In this document: one piece after another, positions 17,188 to 24,927 of the stretch
Position numbering within the stretch: position 1 is the first letter of the stretch
Layout: each line of letters begins with the position of its first letter
Source: Senegalimassilia anaerobia JC110
Lineage (GTDB): Bacteria > Actinomycetota > Coriobacteriia > Coriobacteriales > Eggerthellaceae
DNA length: 39,353 nt
Reading direction: 5' to 3'
Assembly (NCBI RefSeq): GCF_000236865.1
Contig: NZ_HE611015.1
Location: 337,521 to 376,873 of the forward strand
The notes under the pieces: model-generated
What the model was told of the DNA's origin: nothing
Database searches by the model: none
The model's input: the letters and a program-made list of their open reading frames with translations, nothing else
Translations under genes and position numbers: made by a program

Positions 17188-17231
17188 CGCCGAAGGCGCG
17201 ACACCGTTGCTGCGGTGGCGCGCCTTCGGCG
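17188..17231 (-). terminator. Large hairpin between prfA and prmC
   Basis: CGCCGAAGGCGCG and CGCGCCTTCGGCG form a perfect 13-bp stem with an inner CACCG/CGGTG stem, 66 nt after prfA. TTGTTTTG follows on the minus strand, so it resembles a terminator or attenuator inside the prfA-prmC unit. Confidence 0.6.
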
Positions 17232-17237
17232 ATCGAC

Positions 17238-17270
17238 GCATCGCGGCACGGTACATCCGCACCGCGATGC
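17238..17270. repeat. Second hairpin after prfA
   Basis: GCATCGCGG and CCGCGATGC pair over 9 bp with a 15-nt loop, directly adjacent to the larger hairpin. Function unknown; it could protect the prfA 3' end. Confidence 0.4.
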
Positions 17271-17296
17271 GATTACCCCTGATGGGATTTCCCGAC

Positions 17297-18370
17297 CTAC
17301 ACGGCCTCTTCGAGCTTCTGAGCGCGATCGGCGGCCTGAAGCGCGGCGATGACGTCGTCAAGGCCGTCGCCCTGCAGCACGCTGGTGTAGGTGGAGTTGA
17401 AGCCGATGCGGTGATCGGTCACGCGGTCCTGCGGGCCGTTGTAGGTGCGGATCTTCTCCGAACGGTCGCCCGAGCCGATCTGAGCCAGGCGCTTGGCGCC
17501 TTCAGCGGCCTGCTGCTCGGCGAGCATCTTCTCGTACAGGCGGGCGCGCAGAACGGCCATTGCGGCGATCTTGTTCTGCAGCTGGGACTTCTGGTCCTGG
17601 GACTGCACGACCAAACCCGACGGAAGGTGCGTGATGCGCACGGCGGAGTCGGTGGTGTTGACGCACTGGCCGCCCGGGCCACCGGCGCGGTACACATCGA
17701 TGCGCAGGTCGTTCTCGTTGATGTCGACCTCGACCTCGTCGGCCTCAGGCAGCACCGCCACCGTTGCGGTGGAGGTGTGGATGCGGCCCTGGGACTCGGT
17801 CTTGGGAACGCGCTGCACGCGGTGGACGCCGGACTCGAACTTCATGACCGAGTACACCTTGTCGCCCTTGACCTTGAACTGGACCTCCTTGTAACCGCCC
17901 GCATCGGAGGGGCTGACGTCCATGAGCTCGATCTTCCACTTGCGCGAGGAGCAGAAGCGCTCGTACATCTTGAACAGGTCGCCCGCGAAGATGGCGGCCT
18001 CATCGCCGCCGGCCGCGGCGCGGATCTCCACGATGATGTCCTTCTCGTCGGCCGGATCGGAGGGGATGAGCAGGAACTTGATGTCCTCTTCCAAGCTGGG
18101 AAGCTTGGCCTCTGCGGCGGAGATGGTCTCCTGCGCGAACTCCTTCATGTCGGGGTCGCCGAGCATCTCCTTGGCCTCGTCGATGTCGGTGCAGGCCTGC
18201 AGGTACTCGCGGGACTTCTCCACCAGCTCGCCCTGGTCGGAGTATTCCTTTGCCAGCTTGTTGTATTCCTTCTGATCGGCAAGCACGGCAGGGTCGCTCA
18301 TCTTGGCCTGCAGCTCCTCGTAGGCCTTGATGATCTTCTCCAGCTTGTCGCGCATTTCGCTATCTTGCAT
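17297..18370 (-). CDS. prfA: Peptide chain release factor 1
   Basis: A 357-residue RF1 that terminates translation at UAA and UAG. The catalytic GGQ is in [18 protein letters not shown] (about residues 233-235). The stop-codon tripeptide region reads [14 protein letters not shown], a PxT form typical of RF1 and unlike the SPF of RF2. A conserved [16 protein letters not shown] block precedes it. I prefer the ATG at 18370 ([12 protein letters not shown]) because GAAGGA is upstream; an ATG seven codons earlier (18391) has no ribosome site. It is followed by prmC and preceded by trxB on the same strand at 111 nt. Confidence 0.94.
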   Translation of the reverse strand: MQDSEMRDKLEKIIKAYEELQAKMSDPAVLADQKEYNKLAKEYSDQGELVEKSREYLQACTDIDEAKEMLGDPDMKEFAQETISAAEAKLPSLEEDIKFLLIPSDPADEKDIIVEIRAAAGGDEAAIFAGDLFKMYERFCSSRKWKIELMDVSPSDAGGYKEVQFKVKGDKVYSVMKFESGVHRVQRVPKTESQGRIHTSTATVAVLPEADEVEVDINENDLRIDVYRAGGPGGQCVNTTDSAVRITHLPSGLVVQSQDQKSQLQNKIAAMAVLRARLYEKMLAEQQAAEGAKRLAQIGSGDRSEKIRTYNGPQDRVTDHRIGFNSTYTSVLQGDGLDDVIAALQAADRAQKLEEAV

Positions 18371-18481
18371 GGTCGGTGCATCCTTCGTCATATGTTGCCG
18401 GTGGCCGCGGACGGACCCGCGGCATGGGCCCTGCGCGCGCGTTAAACGAGGGCAGGGCCGTTGTCGAACCGTAAAATCTTA

Positions 18482-19537
18482 TCAGATTGCGACATGGTTT
18501 GCAGCCTGCTCCGCACAGACTGCACCATCGGACACCGCCGTGACCACTTGGCGAAGGGCTTTCGCCCGCACATCGCCTGCCGCGAACACGCCGGGGATGG
18601 GGGTTTCCCCTGTTTCGGAGGCCGCGATGTAGCCGCCCGCGTCAAGGGGCAAGGCGCCTGCGAGGAACTCGGTGTTGGGCTGCGTGCCCACCGCCACGAA
18701 CACGCCGTCGACGGGCACGGTTTCCAAGGCGCCGTCGCTTAGATGCTCGACCTGCGCGGAAACCAGCTTGCCCTCCTCGCCGTGCAAGGCGCGCACCTCG
18801 GTGCTCCACATGAAGGAGACGTTTTCAAGTTTCGCCAGCTGGTCGTGATAAACGGGCGTTGCGCGCAGCTTGTCGCGGCGATGCACGAGGATGACGCGCT
18901 CGGCCAGCCGCGAAAGGTAGATGGCATCGGCCGCGGCGGTGTTGCCGCCGCCGACCACCATGACGGTCTTCCCGCGGAAGAAGCTGCCGTCGCAGGTGGC
19001 GCAATACGAAACGCCGCGCCCCGTGAGCTGCGCCTCGCCGGGCACGCCGAGCTTGCGCGGACGGGCTCCCGTGGCCACGATGACGCTTCGGGCGCTGTAG
19101 GACCCGTATGGCGTACGCAGCTGCTTCACCGGCAACGCCAGGTCGAGCGAGGAGACCCCCTCGTTGATGATCTGCACGCCGAAGCGTTCGGCCTGCTCCT
19201 TCATGGACCATGCAAGCTCAAAGCCGCCGGCTCCTTCCGAAAACCCCGGGTAGTTCTCGATGCGCTCGGTTTGCGCGAGCTGCCCGCCGGGCGAGAGCTG
19301 CTCGAACACCGCGGTGCGCAAGCCCGCGCGCGCGGCGTACAAGCCCGCGGTCAAACCCGCCGGGCCTGCGCCGATAACGGCGACGTCGAAGGTTTCGCCG
19401 CCGTTCGCCTCTGACGCGACCGCGCCGCCGGGCGCAGCAGAATCGCCAGGTGCGACCAGGGCATCAGTCGCAACCGAGGCGCCGGACGCAATCGGCAGTC
19501 CGGATCCGCCCTGCATGTCGATCGATTTGCTGTTCAT
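18482..19537 (-). CDS. trxB: Thioredoxin reductase
   Basis: A 351-residue flavoenzyme that reduces thioredoxin with NADPH. The FAD fold starts FDVAVIGAGPAGLTAGLYAARAG near residue 50, redox cysteines are C179 and C182 in SYCATCDG, the NADPH fold has VVGGGNTAAADA with HRRDKLRA, and VFAAGDVRAKALRQVVTA closes the FAD domain. Relatives are about 310 residues; here a 48-residue Ala/Gly/Ser-rich, disordered N-terminal extension is added. The ATG at 19537 has GGGGGAT upstream. A -10 TATACT (19597-19592) and the shared trx motif at 19623-19644 lie upstream. The thioredoxin gene is 1.8 kb away beyond a MATE exporter. Confidence 0.94.
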   Translation of the reverse strand: MNSKSIDMQGGSGLPIASGASVATDALVAPGDSAAPGGAVASEANGGETFDVAVIGAGPAGLTAGLYAARAGLRTAVFEQLSPGGQLAQTERIENYPGFSEGAGGFELAWSMKEQAERFGVQIINEGVSSLDLALPVKQLRTPYGSYSARSVIVATGARPRKLGVPGEAQLTGRGVSYCATCDGSFFRGKTVMVVGGGNTAAADAIYLSRLAERVILVHRRDKLRATPVYHDQLAKLENVSFMWSTEVRALHGEEGKLVSAQVEHLSDGALETVPVDGVFVAVGTQPNTEFLAGALPLDAGGYIAASETGETPIPGVFAAGDVRAKALRQVVTAVSDGAVCAEQAANHVAI

Positions 19538-19591
19538 AGGTATCCCCCATATCCGCGGCCCGAAGCCGCGTTCGCTGTATGTCTTGCGCTC

Positions 19592-19597
19592 AGTATA
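19592..19597 (-). promoter_or_regulatory. -10 box for trxB
   Basis: TATACT on the minus strand, 54 nt before the trxB ATG, without a recognisable -35 hexamer. Lack of a -35 fits promoters that need an activator; the shared motif at 19623-19644 starts 25 nt further upstream. Confidence 0.5.
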
Positions 19598-19622
19598 GGG
19601 GCTCAAGCGGCCTTTCGCGATA

Positions 19623-19644
19623 TTGTTACTATGTCGGTACCATT
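19623..19644. promoter_or_regulatory. Shared trx motif, trxB copy
   Basis: TTGTTACT-ATGTCG-GTACCATT. All 16 fixed positions recur upstream of trxA at 21822-21843, with the same 6-nt centre length but different centre sequence. Two TAC triplets are 11 nt apart. It lies about 27 nt upstream of the trxB -10 box, where an activator contacting RNA polymerase would bind. Confidence 0.6.
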
Positions 19645-19666
19645 TCTACAGACAGAAAGCGGCCCT

Positions 19667-19686
19667 GCGCGATGGCGACATCGCGC
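19667..19686 (-). terminator. Hairpin downstream of the MATE gene
   Basis: GCGCGATG-GCGA-CATCGCGC is a perfect 8-bp stem-loop 48 nt after the MATE stop. No adjacent T-run, so only a weak terminator candidate. Confidence 0.35.
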
Positions 19687-19733
19687 TGCGGCGGATGCTG
19701 CGGAAACCCCGGCGCGCCAGGTCCTTCCCTTCC

Positions 19734-21041
19734 CTATTCCTTCTGCGCCTTATGGCGGCGATACAGCAGGGTGCCGGCGATGACGCACAGCAGCATCTGC
19801 AGCACCGTGGGCGAGAACCAGATGCCATCCACCTGGAACAGCAGGCCCATGATGAACACCACGACGCACACGATGATGGACTCGGCGACGACAAGCGTGT
19901 TCGAAGAACGCGAATCGTCGACCGCGTAAAAATACGAGGTGGTGGTATGCGTGAAGCCGTAGAAGATGTAGCAGATTGAGAACACCGGCAGCGCATACGC
20001 GATGACCGGCTTCACGATATCCGAGGCGCCGAACAGCAGCGGGATGGCATTGCGCACCGCGAACATGATGCCAAGGCCCACGAAGCCGAACGTGATGGCC
20101 ACCAGATAGTTGGTGTTGCGCAGCCTTCGCACCGCGTCGGCATCGCCGGCGCCGCGATAGACGCTGATGAGAGGCTGGCTGCCGTCGCCGACGCTTTGAA
20201 TCATGATCTGCACGAAGAAGGCCACATAGGCGATGACGGCATACGCAGCCAGCGCCGTCTCGCCGCCATAGTAGGAAAGCGAGATATTGTTGACGACCGT
20301 TGACACCTCGGGGAGCAGCGTCAAGCCGAACGGCGCCGCGCCGAGCTTGAGGATGTGCGCGCAAATGGAGCCGTCAGGGAGAAGATCGCGCAGCGGGACG
20401 CGGTTATCCCGGTGCAGGAAGAACCCGAGCACGAACAGGAAGGCGACCGCTTGGGAAACCACCGTCGCTTCGGCGGCGCCTGCCGTTCCGCGGCCCCACA
20501 CCATGACGAACAGGTAATCGAGCACCACGTTCACCAAACCCGCGAAGATCTGCACGCACATGGCGAATGCCACCATGCCCTTGTTGCGGATCAGCGGCGT
20601 GCAGCCCGTGACCAGCACCTGGAACGGCGCGCCGAGGGCGATGACCTTCAGGTAGCAGACCGCCTGCGAAAGCGTTTCGCCTTGGCCTCCCAGCACCCGG
20701 CACAGCTGCTCGGCGAACAGGGAATACAGCGCCAAGATGGGGATCGAGGCCACCACGAGCATGAACAAGGTGACGCCGACGATGCGCTGCGAGCGCTCCG
20801 CCTCGCCCTTGCCGCGGGCGATGGAGCTGATCACGCCGCCACCCATGCCAAGGCCCGTTCCCGCCGCCAGGATAAGGCACACGAGCGGGTATGCCACGTT
20901 GACGCCCGCAAGCCCGGCGTCGCCGACGGCATGGCCGACGAAGACGCCGTCGATGACGCCGTAGATGCCCGCCATCGTGAACGTGAGCATGGTGGGCAGG
21001 ATGTACTTCAGGTACTCGGGGACCATCGAGCGCGTGATCAC
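19734..21041 (-). CDS. MATE-family multidrug/toxin exporter
   Basis: A 435-residue integral membrane protein with about 12 hydrophobic segments and the MATE pattern: early YLKYILPTMLTFTMAGIYGVIDGVFVGHAVG, then a second half starting near FGLTLLPEVSTVVNNISLSYYGG. MATE proteins export organic cations or drugs in exchange for Na+ or H+; substrate unknown. I chose a GTG start at 21041 because a strong AGGAGG lies six bases upstream (AGGAGGAAACGC-GTG); starts at 21107 (ATG, no ribosome site) and 21026 are less good. It stands between trxA and trxB on the same strand with hairpins on both sides. Confidence 0.9.
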   Translation of the reverse strand: MITRSMVPEYLKYILPTMLTFTMAGIYGVIDGVFVGHAVGDAGLAGVNVAYPLVCLILAAGTGLGMGGGVISSIARGKGEAERSQRIVGVTLFMLVVASIPILALYSLFAEQLCRVLGGQGETLSQAVCYLKVIALGAPFQVLVTGCTPLIRNKGMVAFAMCVQIFAGLVNVVLDYLFVMVWGRGTAGAAEATVVSQAVAFLFVLGFFLHRDNRVPLRDLLPDGSICAHILKLGAAPFGLTLLPEVSTVVNNISLSYYGGETALAAYAVIAYVAFFVQIMIQSVGDGSQPLISVYRGAGDADAVRRLRNTNYLVAITFGFVGLGIMFAVRNAIPLLFGASDIVKPVIAYALPVFSICYIFYGFTHTTTSYFYAVDDSRSSNTLVVAESIIVCVVVFIMGLLFQVDGIWFSPTVLQMLLCVIAGTLLYRRHKAQKE

Positions 21042-21386
21042 GCGTTTCCTCCTGTCTTGGGACCCAGAACCGGTGAACCGGGAAAGGGCCGGGGTGCCTG
21101 TCGACAAGCACTGCCGTGCGAGCCTCCCCCCGCACGAAGGGCATGACGCGCACGGCAGGTCTTCGCCGCTATCGCAAACGAAGGCGCCGTCCCATTCGGG
21201 GCGACGCCTTTCGCTTGATTTCCGGCGGAGATGATATCACAGGGTTATGGAGACCCTTTGGGCACGAGACTTGTTGGCCCCAGTTTGCTCTTCCACCGGT
21301 TCGGGTTGGAGATAGCTCGATCGGAGCATGCGCGGCATGCCCGCAAGCTTCGCGGCATGCCTGCGGGCGACACGTTGAGCAAGGCC
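21042..21386. other. Gap between the MATE gene and trxA, several hairpins, no gene
   Basis: Besides the MATE ribosome site this 345-nt stretch holds a hairpin at 21339-21368 (GCCCGCA/TGCGGGC, 18 nt after trxA), the terminator at 21179-21213, and a direct repeat CGCGGCATGCC at 21331-21341 and 21351-21361. No protein-coding frame was recognised. Confidence 0.5.
21179..21213 (-). terminator. Terminator-like hairpin beyond trxA
   Basis: On the minus strand CGAAAGGCG and CGCCTTCG pair around an inner CG-rich loop and are followed by TTTGCG. It separates trxA transcription from the MATE gene. Confidence 0.55.
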
Positions 21387-21698
21387 TTACATACCGAGCA
21401 GGCCCATGATGGCGGGCTTAGGCTGCACGCCCACGACCTGGTTCACCAGCTTGCCGTCCTTGAACACCGCAAGCGTGGGCACGCTCATGACGCCGAAGCG
21501 CTGCGCCAGATCGGGGCTGGCGTCGATGTCGACCTTGACCACCTTGGCGCGGCCGGCGACCTCTGCGGCAACCTGGTCGAGCGTGGGGGCGAGCATCTTG
21601 CACGGCCCGCACCACGTTGCGAAGAAATCTACGAGCACGGGAACGTCGGCGCCTTCCACTTCGGCGGCGAACTGGGCAGAAGAGATGATCTGGGACAT
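21387..21698 (-). CDS. trxA: Thioredoxin
   Basis: A 103-residue thioredoxin of normal length. The active site FFATWCGPCKML has Cys30 and Cys33, and the cis-proline loop is MSVPTLAVFKDGK. It is the disulfide reductant regenerated by TrxB. The ATG at 21698 follows AAGGAGG. A TATAAT -10 box is at 21774-21769 and the shared trx motif at 21822-21843. It is divergent from the patatin gene. Confidence 0.95.
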   Translation of the reverse strand: MSQIISSAQFAAEVEGADVPVLVDFFATWCGPCKMLAPTLDQVAAEVAGRAKVVKVDIDASPDLAQRFGVMSVPTLAVFKDGKLVNQVVGVQPKPAIMGLLGM

Positions 21699-21768
21699 GA
21701 TGGACCTCCTTGGTCGCTCCGGGGCCAGCGGACTAACCGGTCTGCCGCCCCACCTGTTTCATGCCCCG

Positions 21769-21774
21769 ATTATA
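21769..21774 (-). promoter_or_regulatory. -10 box for trxA
   Basis: Perfect TATAAT on the minus strand, 71 nt before the ATG, with no good -35 hexamer at 16-18 nt. Confidence 0.5.
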
Positions 21775-21821
21775 ACCATCGCAGCCGCCGAAGGAAGGGC
21801 TTCGACGCCTTCGTCATATAT

Positions 21822-21843
21822 TTGTTACTGTTTTAGTACCATT
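21822..21843. promoter_or_regulatory. Shared trx motif, trxA copy
   Basis: TTGTTACT-GTTTTA-GTACCATT matches the trxB copy in all 16 fixed positions. It lies about 49 nt upstream of the trxA -10 box, 22 nt (two helical turns) further than in trxB, and about 100 nt upstream of the divergent patatin gene, which it could also serve. Confidence 0.6.
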
Positions 21844-21943
21844 GCGATAGAAGGCGTTACGAAACGGTGACGCTGTGAAGGTATGGGGAGGTGCACGGGC
21901 GCTCGGGCTATACTTGAAGCGGAACACGAGAAAGGCCGCACCC

Positions 21944-23041
21944 ATGAACGAAACGCTCCGCTCCGAACAACATAACGCCGCCGAACGCGCCGTCCCGCCA
22001 CACCCCGAGCACGCAGCCGAAGCCGAGGACGCGAAGCAGGGAAACCCGCTCTTTTCCGAAGAGCGCCGCACGCCCGAATGCGCCAGCTCGGCAAAGCCCG
22101 AAAGCGCATCCGACGCCGAGGACGCACGCCAAGCGAACCCGGCCTCTTCCCCTTTCGCCTCGAAACCTGCTTGGGAAGGAAAGGAAACCGTGCCCGTGAA
22201 CCTGGTGCTCGAAGGCGGAGCCATGCGCGGGCAGTTCACCGCCGGCGTGCTCGATTACTTCTTGGAGCACGGCCTGTTCTGCGATCGGGTGATCGGCGTG
22301 TCGGCCGGCGCGCTGAACGGATACTGCTATGTATCGGGCGAAATCGGGCGAACGTGCTTCCTTAATATGAAGTACTGCAACGACCCGCGTTACCTTTCCA
22401 TGAAAAGCTTCGTGCATACCGGCAACGCCTGTGGAAGGGAGTTCGCCTTCCACGAGGTGCCGGAAAAGCTCGATCCTTTCGACTTCCAGGCGTTCGCGAA
22501 CAGCCCCATCACGCTGACGGCCGTATCGAGCGACCTTGAGCTCGGCGAGGCCGACTACCATGCCGTGCGCGACCTTGGCCGCGATGCCGACCTTCCCTAT
22601 TTGATCGCATCGTCGTCGATGCCGCTGGTCAGCCAAATCGTCGAGGTGGACGGCAAGAAGCTGCTCGACGGCGGTACCTGCGACAGCGTCCCGATCACGT
22701 ACAGCCTGCTGACGGGGCGCAAAAAGCACATCGTGGTGCTCACGCAGGACGCAAACTACGAGAAAGGGCCCAACAAGCTGATGCCGGTGCTCTCGCAGAT
22801 GTACGCCGACTTCCCGCACTATCTTGAGCGCCTGCGCTATCGCCACGTCGAGTACAACCGCACCTACCGCCAAGTGGCGCGCATGCACGAGGCGGGCGAG
22901 GTATTTGCCATACAGCCTCAGCGCCCCGTTGAGGTGCGCAGCATGGAACACGACCAGGACAAGCTGCTCGACCTGTACGCGCAAGGGTACGCCGAGGCAG
23001 CGCGCACCTGGGACGATCTGCAGGAATATCTGGCGAAATAA
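21944..23041 (+). CDS. Patatin-like phospholipase, YjjU type
   Basis: A 365-residue serine lipase of the patatin fold, probably cytosolic or membrane-associated. The oxyanion hole is LEGGAMRGQFTAGVLD (from residue 89), nucleophile S120 is in GVSAG, and the catalytic Asp is in LLDGGTCDS. Substrate is expected to be a phospholipid or acyl ester. Residues 1-80 are low-complexity Ala/Glu/Pro/Ser-rich and contain a degenerate duplication, AEDAKQGNP and AEDARQANP. The ATG at 21944 has AAAGG eight bases upstream; a GTG 23 codons earlier is less likely. The antiporter gene follows by 36 nt, probably co-transcribed. Confidence 0.88.
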   Translation: MNETLRSEQHNAAERAVPPHPEHAAEAEDAKQGNPLFSEERRTPECASSAKPESASDAEDARQANPASSPFASKPAWEGKETVPVNLVLEGGAMRGQFTAGVLDYFLEHGLFCDRVIGVSAGALNGYCYVSGEIGRTCFLNMKYCNDPRYLSMKSFVHTGNACGREFAFHEVPEKLDPFDFQAFANSPITLTAVSSDLELGEADYHAVRDLGRDADLPYLIASSSMPLVSQIVEVDGKKLLDGGTCDSVPITYSLLTGRKKHIVVLTQDANYEKGPNKLMPVLSQMYADFPHYLERLRYRHVEYNRTYRQVARMHEAGEVFAIQPQRPVEVRSMEHDQDKLLDLYAQGYAEAARTWDDLQEYLAK

Positions 23042-23077
23042 CCGCCTGACACCTCACACCCCTCCGAAGGAAGCAAC

Positions 23078-24724
23078 ATGCCAACCGATTTCATCTCGCT
23101 TTTCACCGCATGTCTGATCGCCGCATGCGCGCCCATCATCGCGCGCATCATCCCGCGCGGGCTGGTCCCGGAGACCGTCATCTTGCTGTTGGCGGGCGCC
23201 CTGCTCGGCCCGCATATGGCCGGCCTGATCGAGCTGACCGACTCCATGAACATGATCTCCGAGCTTGGCTTGGCGTTTCTGTTCCTGCTGGCAGGCTACG
23301 AGATCGACCCCAGGAGCCTATCGGGCTCGCAAGGCAAGAAGGGCCTTGCCACCTGGGCCGTTTCCATGGTGCTTGCGTGTACGGCGGTATACTTCTCCCC
23401 TAGCTTCTCCCTGAGCCACATCGATGGGCTTGCCATCGCCATCGCCCTGACCACTACGGCGCTCGGTACGCTCATGCCCATCCTGAAGGAACGCAAGCTG
23501 GAAGGCACGCAGGTGGGCAACGGCATCCTGGCGTTCGGCACCTGGGGCGAGCTATGCCCCGTGCTTGCCATGGCGCTGCTGCTTTCCGCCCGTAAAACCT
23601 GGCAGACCCTGCTGATCCTGGCGTTGTTCGGCGTGCTATGCGTGGTGATGGCCGTGGTGCCGTCGAAGGCGCGCAAAGCAGGCCACGGCGTGTACGGCTT
23701 TTTGCATCGTAGGCGCAACTCGACCTCGCAGACGTTCGTCCGCGTGACGGTGGTGCTGCTCATCGGACTGGTCACCGTTTCAGCGGTATTCGACTTGGAC
23801 ATCGTGCTCGGCGCGTTCGCCGCCGGCTTCGTGCTGCGCTACATCATCCCCGAAGGCGACCATGAGCTGGAATCGAAGCTCGATGCCATCGGCTACGGCT
23901 TCCTCACGCCCGTCTTCTTCGTGGTGTCCGGCGCGAAGATCGACCTAGCGGGCGTGGGCGCGCAGCCGGGGCTTTTGATCACGTTCATCTGCGCGCTGCT
24001 GCTCGTGCGCGCCGTGCCCATCGTGGTCGCGCTGTCCATGGGCCGCGACGCTAAGGCGCTGTCCATGCACAACCGCATCACCGTGGCGCTATACTGCACC
24101 ACGGCGCTTCCCATCATCGTCGCCGTGACCAGCCTGGCCGTGAAATCCGGCGCCATGGCCCAGGACACCGCCGGCGTGCTGGTGGCGGCAGGCGCCATCA
24201 CCGTGTTCCTCATGCCGCTTCTGGCATCGCTCACCTACCGCGTGGTGGACGCGAAACCGATTGAAGCCGTGCAGGAAATCGTGGAGAATCCCCAGGATAT
24301 CCGGGCCATCCTGCACGAGCACTTGGAGCTGGAGCGCATGATGGCGCGTCAGGAGATAGCAGCGCGCATGGCCGCGAAAGCGCGCCGGGACGCCGGCGAA
24401 GAGGCGGCTTGGGAAGACGTCGCCTTCGCGCTGCAGCGCCAAAGCCACCGCAAGCGTGCCATGGACGAGATGCTCGATTTCGCCCGACGCGAGTATGCCG
24501 CGCATGAGGATGACCTGAAGGAGCTCGGCGAGAAGGCGGATATAACGCGCCAGGCTGCCGCCGAACGCACTGCGAAAGCCGCGAAAGCGTTCGCGCAGCA
24601 CCTCAAGGATGGCGACTGGGAGGAAGAGCGCCGCATCGCCGAGCGCGCCGTGCGCGAGTACCGCCGCCACATGCACGAGCTGGGCAAGCGCATAGACGAT
24701 TGCCATCTAGACGACGGCAAGTAA
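23078..24724 (+). CDS. CPA2-type monovalent cation/proton antiporter with long cytoplasmic tail
   Basis: A 548-residue protein with about 12 membrane segments in residues 1-400 and the fold of Na+/H+ exchangers (ETVILLLAGALLGPH; LGLAFLFLLAGYEID; LTTTALGTLMPIL). The segment that usually carries an acidic pair (ND, DD or QD) reads GNGILAFGTWGELCPVLAMA, leaving Glu158 as the only acidic residue. From about residue 405 the protein is a charged, coiled-coil-prone helical tail rather than a TrkA-N/RCK domain. GAAGGAA is just before the ATG. It follows the patatin gene, suggesting a joint membrane-homeostasis role, which is inference. Confidence 0.85.
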   Translation: MPTDFISLFTACLIAACAPIIARIIPRGLVPETVILLLAGALLGPHMAGLIELTDSMNMISELGLAFLFLLAGYEIDPRSLSGSQGKKGLATWAVSMVLACTAVYFSPSFSLSHIDGLAIAIALTTTALGTLMPILKERKLEGTQVGNGILAFGTWGELCPVLAMALLLSARKTWQTLLILALFGVLCVVMAVVPSKARKAGHGVYGFLHRRRNSTSQTFVRVTVVLLIGLVTVSAVFDLDIVLGAFAAGFVLRYIIPEGDHELESKLDAIGYGFLTPVFFVVSGAKIDLAGVGAQPGLLITFICALLLVRAVPIVVALSMGRDAKALSMHNRITVALYCTTALPIIVAVTSLAVKSGAMAQDTAGVLVAAGAITVFLMPLLASLTYRVVDAKPIEAVQEIVENPQDIRAILHEHLELERMMARQEIAARMAAKARRDAGEEAAWEDVAFALQRQSHRKRAMDEMLDFARREYAAHEDDLKELGEKADITRQAAAERTAKAAKAFAQHLKDGDWEEERRIAERAVREYRRHMHELGKRIDDCHLDDGK

Positions 24725-24727
24725 CGA

Positions 24728-24764
24728 CCGCAGGCGCCTGCGGCGGTGTCGCCGGCGCCTGCGG
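24728..24764. repeat. Palindrome and degenerate 21-nt tandem repeat after the antiporter gene
   Basis: CCGCAGGCGCCTGCGG is a 16-nt perfect palindrome four bases after the stop; GGCGCCTGCGG recurs 21 nt on. It may simply be GC-rich tail sequence. Confidence 0.35.
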
Positions 24765-24832
24765 TGTCTGCGGCGTCGGCGTCCGGCCAAATCGTAAGGC
24801 CGCAAACCGATCCGAGCGGCCTGAACCATGCA

Positions 24833-24887
24833 GCAAAACGCCTCCCGCCTCCCTGGCGAGCGCGATACCGGGGATGCGGGAGGCGTT
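24833..24887 (-). terminator. Terminator downstream of panF
   Basis: AACGCCTCCCGC pairs with GCGGGAGGCGTT over 12 bp with a long loop; on the minus strand TTTT follows. It lies 41 nt after panF and can also close the convergent antiporter unit. Confidence 0.65.
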
Positions 24888-24927
24888 CGTGGTTCGGCGC
24901 CCTTAGCGCCGCTAGGCGCTTGTCAAG

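Noticed and set aside
24728-24743. 16-bp palindrome CCGCAGGCGCCTGCGG as an attachment or integration site
   Set aside because: No integrase, tRNA or second copy as a border was found; GC-rich tails easily form such palindromes.
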